Source: an uncultured Eisenbergiella sp.
GTDB taxonomy: Bacteria > Bacillota > Clostridia > Lachnospirales > Lachnospiraceae
Length of the DNA: 15,923 nucleotides
Reading direction: 5' to 3'
Assembly (NCBI GenBank): GCA_947626725.1
Contig: CANQTI010000020.1
Location: forward strand, 1 to 15,923
Shown here: piece by piece, positions 7,751 through 15,469 of the stretch
Layout of the letters: the number at the start of each line of letters is the position of its first letter
Position numbering within the stretch: position 1 is the first letter of the stretch
The notes under the pieces: generated by a model
Databases searched by the model: none
The model's input: only the letters and a program-made list of their open reading frames with translations
Told to the model about the DNA's origin: nothing
Translations under genes and position numbers: made by a program

Positions 7751-10700
7751 TTACGCTTTGCATGTCTCCTGAAAATACCATTCCAGCTTCCTGAACTTCT
7801 CATAATACTCTTCCAGTTTCTTCAATAATTCATCACACTCCTTAATCTGCCGCTCCAATTCCTCCGAATTCTGTATTCCGTGGATCTGCTCTTCCAAATT
7901 CCTTATAATATTGTTTTTCTTCTCCAGGAAGAACGGATTCAATTTTGCCAAATACTCCCGTGCCCTTTTCTCCGACTGTTTATAATCCTCCTCAATCAGT
8001 CCCTTGATCCAGCGCATATAGAAAGCGGTCCTTTCTTCTTTTTTCAAGAACCTGACCTTTTTATCCGCTTCCCACACCCGCCTTTGGAGCGCCTGCAGCG
8101 CCAAGGTGAATATTTCCGTATCCGGTTTTGGAAGTTCCCCGTCCTGACTGTCATAATTGCCTGCCAGCTCGATGGCATGGATCTTTCTGCGGACAGCCTT
8201 ACCGATATCTTCACTCTTCTGCAGATCCTTCAAACGTGTCTCAATCTCCTTGATCTGATTATCGCAGGCTTCTTTTCGATCTTTTTTTCTGGTCGTTCGG
8301 AACACGCTTTCGATTCCGTCATAAAAATCCGTATACTCTCTCCGGACAGTGCAAAGCAAAGTATCCAGCGTCGGCTCGTCCACCTTTTTTACGCTTTTCA
8401 GCCGGTCCTCATATTCTGCGAGACGCTTTTCACCATCCTGCAGGTTGCCTTCCGCCTCTTTCCTCCTTCTGTTCAAATCGAAACGGTTTTCCTCAAAATA
8501 TGTTTTCCACGATTCGTAAACGCTCCGGTATTTTTTGCGAAGACCGGTTTCCAGCAAAGCATGCAGGCACCGATCTTTGAACACAGCGTAAGAAGGCAAA
8601 CCATACATTTCCCTGGGTGCCTGATGGCCCTCTGTCACCTTGCGCAGATCACAGGCGAAAATATTCTTTTTGCGAAATCCCCGGCTGACAATTTTTTGGG
8701 TCAGCGCCTCAACATCCTTTTTGAGCTTTCTCTCGGGCGCATTATTGGAAAAACAGTTGAACAGGAAAAACACCTCATCTCTCTGTTCTTCCCGTCGGTT
8801 TGAAAAAATGCCGTCGAGATAATTCAGAAAATCATGCAGTTTTTCATCTTCGGTTTTGCTGCTGATCGTGATCATTACCAGAAGCCGCCCCCGGTTTCCA
8901 TTGAGAAAACGCTCCGCACATGCGTCGTGCTCTTCGGTAATGGAACCAAATCCCGGGGTATCGTTCAGCTCACAGTAATCCAAAAAGCCGCTCCCCAGAT
9001 ACAGATTGATATGATCCGCCAGCATATAGCATTCCGGTGCCTCACAGAACGGAATCGTTTTTTTCTGCTGCGTATAGGCCAGCCTCTCTTCCGCTTCTCC
9101 GCAGAAATTCTGCCATCCCGCTTCATCCAATATCACCCTCTGAGCCTTCAGCGCAATATCGGCCTCAAAAATCGCCTCACGGATCTCTCTTTTCATCAAA
9201 TCCCTGATTTCGACGGCAGAAGTCATCCCCCGAATGTTCCCTTTCCCGTCCTTATACCTTTCATGGGAGCTAAGCGTCTTCAAAAATTCCAGCGCATCCC
9301 CATCTGCAAGCCCCGTCTTCGGCGCTCCCTCCCTCTCCGATTTCTTCGCTTTGAGCCCAGACAGTATGACATCCGTGGGATGCGGCCGCATACCCTCCAT
9401 ACATATCACTTTCGGATGGCACAATCGTCCATCCTCTATGTATTCGATCAATAGATTCAGTTCGTCTCTCGTCACCATCCGCAGATACTGCGCATCAGAC
9501 TTCACCTTGATCAGCGGGGCGTTTTTATCCAGCACATTTTTTTCGGATACGCATAACTCGTGGGTTTTCCCCACCTTTATCGTCTGCTTTTCTCCTTTCC
9601 CCTCCAGGCTCTTAATCTCTATGCTGTACGCGTCTGCGGTCTCCTGGATTTGAATAACCTTCGCCCTGCCCGGAAATGGATTCCTGATCCGATCATTTTC
9701 CGTATATTGCGGTTTCAAAAGATTCCATACGAGATGCTCTTTCCAGACAACTTCATATTCTTCAGGCGCATCCGCCTCCTTTCGCTTTATCTGCATGAGG
9801 GCCGCTGTATTATGTCCCTTAGAAGTATGAAGCTTGTGCGCATGATCCAGAAGCGCATTGATCATCGTTGTTTTCCCCGATGAAAAGGTCCCCGCGAGGG
9901 TCAGCTCAGACGCCTTCGATGACAGATCGGCTTTCGTATTCTTAATGAGCTCTCCCGTCTTCTTCGAAAGACGATCATCCTTTTCCGACAGCTCGCTTTG
10001 GCGCATTTCCTCCAGGAAATCATCTATCCGGCGCTTCATATCGCCGTACTTCAGAGCCATACGTACCTGTATCGGCGTTTTCTTCTTTTCGGGTTCATAT
10101 TTCATAATCTCAGCGATATGGCGATCGTACTGTTCCCTGAGTTCTCCCAGGAGGGCCTCCGCCTCCGATCGTTTGTTTTCGAACTGCTGTGACTCCCGCT
10201 CCAGGTCACGCCACCGTTGACAATATGCCTCGATCTTCCCGCACGCCGCGAGCCTTCTGACCGCAGAAGCCGAACTATCATTCCCCTCCTTCTTCAGATA
10301 GTCGATCGCGCCGCTGAGAAATCTTTGTATTTCATCCTTTGCGGCGATCGCCCTCTCTATTCCGACAGCGACAAAAAGATATCCCACGTATCCTTTTACA
10401 TATGGGCTTCCAGAACAGATATCTCCCCGTTTGAACGCCATCGGTTTGCATTCGCAGGCAGTTTCCAGCGTCTCCAGCAGCTGAATATATCCGAAGACTT
10501 CTCCTTGCGTTGGGATGAAGAAATCATCAGGAAGAATAATAACCGGGAACATCCTGTATCCCCTGCTCCTTCTTGCCTGAATTCGGTTCTCTACATTTTT
10601 ATCTATTTCATACTCATCGGAAATCAGCAGCAGCGGTTCCGCATATTCTTCCATCTTTTTGTCTATGAAAAGCCTTTCAAAAACGAGCTTTTGGGAAGCG

Positions 10701-10927
10701 CGCCCGATCTCCCCTTTCGTGAAAACCTCTTCATACCCATAATCGCTCTCATCCATTCCGTCCGAAAGCCGTTTTATACACAGCGGCATTTTTTTTGCCG
10801 CGAGTGTTCCTTCAGAGCCGAGCCGCTGATAAAAGGCCTCCAGCAGCCCGGCGGTTTCGTTCTCCAGCGAACAGATTTTTCGAACAACCGTTGAAATATC
10901 CACATCCTTTTCCAAATATGAATCCAT
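7751..10927 (-). CDS. Large dynamin-like GTPase (1058 aa) with a long insert
   Basis: This is a large P-loop GTPase with dynamin-like features. The P-loop GTFSSGKT is at 346-353, a G2-like Thr at 374 (HNTAAL) and the G3 motif DTPG at 656-659; FLFNCFSNN at 721-729 sits where the G4 motif (usually N/TKxD) is expected and does not match it. About 300 residues separate P-loop and G3, far more than the 50-100 usual in dynamins, so a domain appears inserted into the GTPase fold. Residues 1-230 form an unrecognised domain, about 240-340 is charged helix, and 800-1058 is helical, coiled-coil rich and without a membrane span. ATG at 10927 has GGAGG with a 6-nt spacer, inside the end of the preceding gene; the stop TAG and this ATG are 1 nt apart, suggesting translational coupling. 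Its biological role is not known to me. Confidence 0.88.
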   Translation of the reverse strand: MDSYLEKDVDISTVVRKICSLENETAGLLEAFYQRLGSEGTLAAKKMPLCIKRLSDGMDESDYGYEEVFTKGEIGRASQKLVFERLFIDKKMEEYAEPLLLISDEYEIDKNVENRIQARRSRGYRMFPVIILPDDFFIPTQGEVFGYIQLLETLETACECKPMAFKRGDICSGSPYVKGYVGYLFVAVGIERAIAAKDEIQRFLSGAIDYLKKEGNDSSASAVRRLAACGKIEAYCQRWRDLERESQQFENKRSEAEALLGELREQYDRHIAEIMKYEPEKKKTPIQVRMALKYGDMKRRIDDFLEEMRQSELSEKDDRLSKKTGELIKNTKADLSSKASELTLAGTFSSGKTTMINALLDHAHKLHTSKGHNTAALMQIKRKEADAPEEYEVVWKEHLVWNLLKPQYTENDRIRNPFPGRAKVIQIQETADAYSIEIKSLEGKGEKQTIKVGKTHELCVSEKNVLDKNAPLIKVKSDAQYLRMVTRDELNLLIEYIEDGRLCHPKVICMEGMRPHPTDVILSGLKAKKSEREGAPKTGLADGDALEFLKTLSSHERYKDGKGNIRGMTSAVEIRDLMKREIREAIFEADIALKAQRVILDEAGWQNFCGEAEERLAYTQQKKTIPFCEAPECYMLADHINLYLGSGFLDYCELNDTPGFGSITEEHDACAERFLNGNRGRLLVMITISSKTEDEKLHDFLNYLDGIFSNRREEQRDEVFFLFNCFSNNAPERKLKKDVEALTQKIVSRGFRKKNIFACDLRKVTEGHQAPREMYGLPSYAVFKDRCLHALLETGLRKKYRSVYESWKTYFEENRFDLNRRRKEAEGNLQDGEKRLAEYEDRLKSVKKVDEPTLDTLLCTVRREYTDFYDGIESVFRTTRKKDRKEACDNQIKEIETRLKDLQKSEDIGKAVRRKIHAIELAGNYDSQDGELPKPDTEIFTLALQALQRRVWEADKKVRFLKKEERTAFYMRWIKGLIEEDYKQSEKRAREYLAKLNPFFLEKKNNIIRNLEEQIHGIQNSEELERQIKECDELLKKLEEYYEKFRKLEWYFQETCKA

Positions 10928-10928
10928 G

Positions 10929-12563
10929 CTATACCTCCAGACTGTACGCCGACAGCAGATCATTCATCGCTGCTTCCATAGCCTCCATTTCACTGATGAT
11001 CCCTCCGAAATAGCACTTCAGTTCCCTCTTCGTGAATTCCTCGATATCCTTCCTGATCGAATCCGCACATTTCCACGCGATGGAAACACAGGCCGTCTGA
11101 GAATAAGCGATGAGTCCTTTTATATCTTCCCGAAAGGCTTCCAGCATGCGGGAGGCCTCATTCATCCCCTCATCCTCCCCGCTCGTTTCCTTCCGGTTTT
11201 GGGCCTCCTCTCCGACCTGCTCTAAAGCGCTCTCCGGCGTCTTCGCCTCCGCGCTCTCCTCTCCTGTCTGCTCAGGCTGCCCCTCTTCTGTTCCGTCTGT
11301 ATGTTCTTTCGTCCCGGTTTCATCCGATTCTTCCTCGTCCAGATATTTGCGTCTGAGCTTTTCCAGCACTTCCTTTGCGCTGTCCCTGACCTTCACGGGA
11401 ATGGTCAGCTCATAAGCGTACTCCCTCACCTTTGCGGGAATACGCTCCGCAACATCGTCGATCAGCTTTTCCGGAATTGCGTCATATCTTTCCGCAATCT
11501 GCTGCAGCGGATCCTTATTTTGACACGCCGCACACAAGCGGTCCAGGCTCTCTCGCGGGAGAAAGGGAAGGCCATACATCCTCTCGCAGATCCCCTGCAT
11601 TTCCCGCATGCATTCACTGATACGGCCTCTTATCGCGAGCTGAATTTTTTCATCGCTGCGCTTTCTGCACCGGTCCAGCCTTTTCTGCAGTTCCTCCAAC
11701 AGATACTTTTTCGCAAACTTCTGCGCCTGCACGCCGCTTCTGTTGAAGATGTCCTCTATGAAATCGCCCGTTTCTTCCTCACAGAACATGCCATAGGAAA
11801 TCCCTTTTGCCGCTTCGCCGACTTCCTCTGCGACATCCTGCAGGTTCACCGCCAGGTTTCCGAAACTGACCAGATAAGAAGCCTCCTTATACATCACGAC
11901 GGTTTCCGCGCTGTTTATCCGTTCCAGCGTTTCACGGATCTTTATTCTGGAACGCTGATAAAATGCCCGCACTTGTTTCTTCACATATCCGTACAGGTTT
12001 TCCTCCTGCTCCATATGGAGCTGCCGCCATCTCGCGCTGATGGAATCCGCAATTCTGTCCGCTGCCTCTTCAAAACGAACAAATCCCTCCTGCGGACTTT
12101 CATAAACATTGACAATCTCCACGATCCTGGCAAAATCAAATGCTTTCCGAACCTTTTCTATCCTCTGGTGCGCCATCTCCTTCGTTCGGATCAGTCCATT
12201 CCAGCCGGCGACAATGACAAACGTCTGCTTCCCGATATCGCTGAGCTTTTGCATCAGCTCATACAAACTTTCGGGCGCGAGGGTCTTCGCCCTGGTACAA
12301 ACAATCACCGCGTCCGAAAGCATCGCTCCGTAAATATCTTCCTCCGATATTCCCGTCTCAGTGACAAATGTACGCACCGTCATATCCCCGCGCACGGTAA
12401 ACAGCCTATCGGCCTCCGTCCGCAGCTGCTTATCCGTACACAGAACGGCTGCCGTTGGAACCGTCTGTTCCGAAAACCGCTTAAATTGATCGAGCATACC
12501 GAGAAGAACGCTGCCCATGGCATCTGCATGCTCATAAAGTATATGCATTCTTTGTCCGTCCAT
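10929..12563 (-). CDS. Dynamin-like pseudo-GTPase with decayed P-loop
   Basis: No family is recognised by name. The 544-residue protein resembles a dynamin-type GTPase that has lost nucleotide binding. Residues 7-25 (HILYEHADAMGSVLLGMLD) align with the strand-P-loop-helix of the neighbouring GTPase, but the position of the P-loop Lys is Gly17 and the first Gly is Glu11. TETG at 68-71 sits where DxxG should be, followed by a strand DAVIVCTRA (84-92) and FVIVAGWNG (115-123) at the G4 position. Residues 180-400 are helical, like a dynamin stalk. Residues 408-468 are a Glu/Thr/Gly-rich acidic linker, and a helical tail follows. There is no membrane span. ATG at 12563 has GGAGG 8 nt before it. It lies 35 nt after the first GTPase gene and 1 nt before the large one, so a structural partner role is likely. 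Confidence 0.82.
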   Translation of the reverse strand: MDGQRMHILYEHADAMGSVLLGMLDQFKRFSEQTVPTAAVLCTDKQLRTEADRLFTVRGDMTVRTFVTETGISEEDIYGAMLSDAVIVCTRAKTLAPESLYELMQKLSDIGKQTFVIVAGWNGLIRTKEMAHQRIEKVRKAFDFARIVEIVNVYESPQEGFVRFEEAADRIADSISARWRQLHMEQEENLYGYVKKQVRAFYQRSRIKIRETLERINSAETVVMYKEASYLVSFGNLAVNLQDVAEEVGEAAKGISYGMFCEEETGDFIEDIFNRSGVQAQKFAKKYLLEELQKRLDRCRKRSDEKIQLAIRGRISECMREMQGICERMYGLPFLPRESLDRLCAACQNKDPLQQIAERYDAIPEKLIDDVAERIPAKVREYAYELTIPVKVRDSAKEVLEKLRRKYLDEEESDETGTKEHTDGTEEGQPEQTGEESAEAKTPESALEQVGEEAQNRKETSGEDEGMNEASRMLEAFREDIKGLIAYSQTACVSIAWKCADSIRKDIEEFTKRELKCYFGGIISEMEAMEAAMNDLLSAYSLEV

Positions 12564-12598
12564 TTTCTTTTCCTCCGCAGGATCCTTTCGGCCGCCTA

Positions 12599-14464
12599 TT
12601 ATGCCTGTATAAGCTCCAGCCTTTCTTTTTCGGCCAACTGGAGCATCCGCGTAAATTCATCCGCGGCCTCCTGAACACACTGCAATTTCTTTCTGTTTTC
12701 GGAAATACGATTCCCTTCTTCCCCGAGCTTCTTACTCGCGCGGTTATAGAAAATCTTCTCTGTTTCCTTTCCCAGTTTCTTGTACTCTCTTATAAAACTG
12801 TACCTCTGCCCCCTAATCTGAACCCGCGCCTTGGACACCACCATATCGGCCTTGCTCTCAAGCTTTTTGTGATTTGCAAAAGCTTCCACGCCTTTTCCCA
12901 GGGCCAGATAACCGCCCACGCTGTCCAGCAGATTCAATCCGGGTATCGCAAGCAGCAGTCCGGTGATAACGCACTTGGACAAAAGCTCAACCAGCTTATC
13001 CTGAAAATCTATCTGGATCTGGTCCGCTATATCGTTCACAAATACCGCCCAATCCTGCGAATCGACCCCCGCTGCCTCCCCCTCCGTTTCCTCTTCAGTC
13101 AGAGAAACAGCGAAGTCACTGTACTTCCCTCTCAATAAATTAACGACTTTGTCGCGGTATTCAGCGGCAGAGGCCTCCATCCATCCCGACCCCAAACACT
13201 GTTCCTGGAATTCTGTCCGCAGTTCCTTTTCCAGTTCTTTTTGCTGCTTTTTCGTAAATGCCTTGGGCAACGCACGAAGGCTTGTACCGGACATTTTCTT
13301 TCGGATAAAATTCTCAGCCAAGTCCGATACGATTTGCAGCGCCTCGTCCGCGGAATTTTTCGCCGTCTCCTCAATCTCCTCCCAGGCCCCCGTCCTCACT
13401 CTCTCCAATTTTCCTTCCAGCTTGGTATTTTGTGCCTCATTTTGTTTTATGGCAGTTTCTATTTCTCGTAGGCCCGGATCCTCCTTCGCATCGTTGACCA
13501 TCTCCTCACAGTTTTTTAACGCGTTCCGAAGATTGTAGCTGATCCGTCCGGCCCGGTCCCCCTTATGCACACTGGAAATGATCTCCTCCACTTTGTTCAC
13601 GAACTTCTCTTTGCCCCAGTCCGGATTCAGCTCTCGTCCCTTCTGCTGGGCCGCGTCGATCTCTTTCGCGTAATACACGATCGGCTCCCCCGCATTGCGA
13701 AGATACTCCGGATATTCCTCCCGAACAAAATTCATGATCTCATCCGGAGTAAGGTCTCCAGCAATCCCTTCCTGCTCATATCGCCAGACATTGATCAATG
13801 GGAAGAGCTTATGCTGGATCTTCTGCAGATTCGCCAGGGCAGTAGGATCCGGCTCAGCATCTGTGGGCAAAACCCAGAAAAAGCAATCGCTCTCCAGGAT
13901 CTTCTCATTTGTAACCTTTTGATGAAGCCCATGGCCCCCGGCCCCGGTACCTGGCAGATCCAGAATATTGCATTGCCGAAGCAAAGGCGCATCCAGATAA
14001 TAGCGAACTTCCCTGACAGCCTCAGCGCGTTTTCGGAATGCTTCATCTGCCTGATCCAAAGCGACCTGGCTGGTATATCTTTTCGCATCCTTCCAGCTGA
14101 GAGCTTCCGTGGGATATTCACCGCCGAAATCCACCTCAGCCTCCCAGGCTTGCCCCTCCTTTCCCAGGAGTCGGATGCTGCGGGCCGTATCCGGATCATA
14201 CTCGCTGCTCAGCCTTGCCTCGCCCCGAAGATCCAGGAGGGAATTGATGATCGTGGACTTTCCCGTATTAAAGGTCCCCACAAAAGCGATCGTAAACTTG
14301 TTCCTCGCCGACTCGATCTGCTTGTCGATCACTTTCAAAGCCTCATCGCAGTTTTTCGGCCGAATGCCGACAGCCTCCAACGCTTTATTCAGATTTCCGG
14401 TCTTATCCACAACATCCTCTCTGACCTTCTTCAAAAAGTCTTCCAACGCTCTGATATTATCCAT
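12599..14464 (-). CDS. Dynamin-like GTPase (621 aa), first gene of the operon
   Basis: This is a bacterial dynamin-like protein, a family of large GTPases that bind and reshape membranes. The P-loop GTFNTGKS is at 63-70, the likely G2 Thr lies in the DPDTARS stretch (90-96), and G3 DLPG is at 169-172. INVWR at about 224-228 replaces a canonical G4. Residues 340-460 are charged helix of stalk type. A hydrophobic segment at about 497-522 (VITGLLLAIPGLNLL and onward, with Pro and Gly) is placed like the membrane-inserting paddle of bacterial dynamins, and a helical C-terminus follows. ATG at 14464 is selected by AGGAG with a 6-nt spacer over upstream in-frame codons at 14488 and 14560. An extended -10 promoter lies about 50 nt upstream. 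It heads a four-gene operon with another GTPase, a pseudo-GTPase and a tail-anchored coiled coil. Confidence 0.93.
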   Translation of the reverse strand: MDNIRALEDFLKKVREDVVDKTGNLNKALEAVGIRPKNCDEALKVIDKQIESARNKFTIAFVGTFNTGKSTIINSLLDLRGEARLSSEYDPDTARSIRLLGKEGQAWEAEVDFGGEYPTEALSWKDAKRYTSQVALDQADEAFRKRAEAVREVRYYLDAPLLRQCNILDLPGTGAGGHGLHQKVTNEKILESDCFFWVLPTDAEPDPTALANLQKIQHKLFPLINVWRYEQEGIAGDLTPDEIMNFVREEYPEYLRNAGEPIVYYAKEIDAAQQKGRELNPDWGKEKFVNKVEEIISSVHKGDRAGRISYNLRNALKNCEEMVNDAKEDPGLREIETAIKQNEAQNTKLEGKLERVRTGAWEEIEETAKNSADEALQIVSDLAENFIRKKMSGTSLRALPKAFTKKQQKELEKELRTEFQEQCLGSGWMEASAAEYRDKVVNLLRGKYSDFAVSLTEEETEGEAAGVDSQDWAVFVNDIADQIQIDFQDKLVELLSKCVITGLLLAIPGLNLLDSVGGYLALGKGVEAFANHKKLESKADMVVSKARVQIRGQRYSFIREYKKLGKETEKIFYNRASKKLGEEGNRISENRKKLQCVQEAADEFTRMLQLAEKERLELIQA

Positions 14465-14510
14465 CTGTATCTCCTTTTCTTTTGTCATGAATTGATCACA
14501 TGTTGATAGC

Positions 14511-14519
14511 AGTATAACA
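14511..14519 (-). promoter_or_regulatory. Extended -10 promoter element of the dynamin-like operon
   Basis: On the minus strand TGTTATACT (14519-14511) is an extended -10 with one mismatch to TATAAT. No -35 is seen at 17-18 nt (ACCCGC at that place), so initiation may rely on the TG extension or on an activator. Transcription would start near 14504, about 40 nt before the first start codon. Confidence 0.55.
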
Positions 14520-14537
14520 CCGAATTCTTTTCGGCGG

Positions 14538-14554
14538 GTATGCTGGCAGCATAC
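14538..14554. promoter_or_regulatory. Perfect 17-bp dyad, candidate operator
   Basis: GTATGCTG and CAGCATAC flank a single central base, giving a perfect inverted repeat. It covers and extends upstream of the -35 position of the extended -10 promoter at 14511-14519, the usual place for an activator or repressor site. A smaller dyad CCGAA/TTCGG (14520-14534) lies between it and the -10. The binding protein is unknown and no regulator gene is in the window. Confidence 0.55.
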
Positions 14555-14600
14555 AATCATATTTTTTCAACCATATTTTTTTGCCAACTTTTTTTCAAAA

Positions 14601-14634
14601 AAAGAGGTATCGACACACCCTTCGATACCTCTTT
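14601..14634 (-). terminator. Intrinsic terminator after the dut-ydcF-like operon
   Basis: Arms of 13 bp (AAAGAGGTATCGA with TCGATACCTCTTT) flank an 8-nt loop. On the minus strand the stem ends in a run of seven T. It lies 61 nt after the stop codon of the YdcF-like gene, and insulates the dynamin-like operon from upstream transcription. Confidence 0.92.
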
Positions 14635-14695
14635 CCAAACACCATTTTCCCAATGGGCCGTATGATTGGGCCGCACGGATCGTTTTCTCCCACTC

Positions 14696-15460
14696 TCACG
14701 CCGCCAGGCGCATATTCCCACATGCCCAGTCTTTGATCACGCCGAAAAACTCCCGCAGCATATTGTTGGGGAGAAAATAGGCGCCGGACGGCGCCGCGAT
14801 GCCCACGGCCTCCGGAAACCCCTGCGCCTTCGCCAGCCGGGTGCCCCGGTACACATGAAAATTGCTGGTGACGATCCCCACCTTTTTCACCTCGGCGGGG
14901 ATCAGCCGTCTGGAAAACTCCAGGTTCTGCTGGGTATTGCGGGACTGATCCTCCGATAGGATCCGTTCCCTGGCGATCCCTTTCTGCAGCAGATATTCCC
15001 GCATTCCGGACGCCTCGGTGACCGGCTCGTTGGGTCCCTGCCCGCCGGAGACCACGCAGAGCGTCTCCGGATTTTCCTCCAGATAGGCCGCGGCCGCATC
15101 CAGCCGTTTGGACAGCGCCACGCTGGGACCGTTCTCCTTAATCTGCGCGCCCAGCACGACGATATAGGAAAGTCCGTCCTCTCCCTTCGCAAAAAATCCG
15201 GACAACACCAGCCCTTCCACAAAAAGGAACACCGCGGCCCCCGCACCCAGCACGCAGAGAGCCGACACCAGCAGGGCCCGGGGCCAATGCGAAAAGACAT
15301 CCCGTTCCAGTCCCAGGGCGAGACATGCAAAAAAGGCCGCCAGGACAAACCAGATCAGATAGAAGCTGGTCCCTGCCGCCTTCGTCAGGATCACACCGAT
15401 ACAGTACAGCACGCACAGGCCCGCCAGGGCCCAACAGATATACGCCATTTTCTTCCTCAT
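14696..15460 (-). CDS. YdcF/SanA-like DUF218 membrane protein
   Basis: The 254-residue product belongs to the DUF218 (YdcF/SanA/ElyC) family, whose members act at the cell envelope; ElyC and SanA affect envelope barrier function or lipid-carrier metabolism, but the reaction here is not known. Three hydrophobic segments lie at about 7-26, 32-50 and 62-90, followed by a soluble domain with the family motifs IVVLGAQIKENGPS (100-113), VVSGGQG (136-142), LSEDQSRNTQQNLEFS (168-183) and VGIVTSNFHVYRG (194-206). ATG at 15460 is preceded by GGTGA overlapping the dUTPase stop; ATG at 15448, four codons in, also has AGGA 5 nt before it, so either may be used. It follows the dUTPase gene by 9 nt and ends before a strong terminator. 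Confidence 0.9.
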   Translation of the reverse strand: MRKKMAYICWALAGLCVLYCIGVILTKAAGTSFYLIWFVLAAFFACLALGLERDVFSHWPRALLVSALCVLGAGAAVFLFVEGLVLSGFFAKGEDGLSYIVVLGAQIKENGPSVALSKRLDAAAAYLEENPETLCVVSGGQGPNEPVTEASGMREYLLQKGIARERILSEDQSRNTQQNLEFSRRLIPAEVKKVGIVTSNFHVYRGTRLAKAQGFPEAVGIAAPSGAYFLPNNMLREFFGVIKDWACGNMRLAA

Positions 15461-15469
15461 ATTGCCGTC

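Noticed and set aside
7149..14464. Naming the operon LeoABC or Eleos
   Set aside because: The similarity is only at the level of dynamin-like GTPases in tandem; gene number, sizes and the tail-anchored partner do not clearly match and no search could be run.
14465..14560. N-terminal extension of the first GTPase to 14560
   Set aside because: AGGAG 6 nt before ATG 14464 sets the start, and the predicted -10 element would lie inside the extended reading frame.
14582..14587. TTGGCA with a downstream TATGAT as an upstream promoter of the operon
   Set aside because: The spacing is about 20 nt, too long for a standard promoter, though it cannot be fully excluded.
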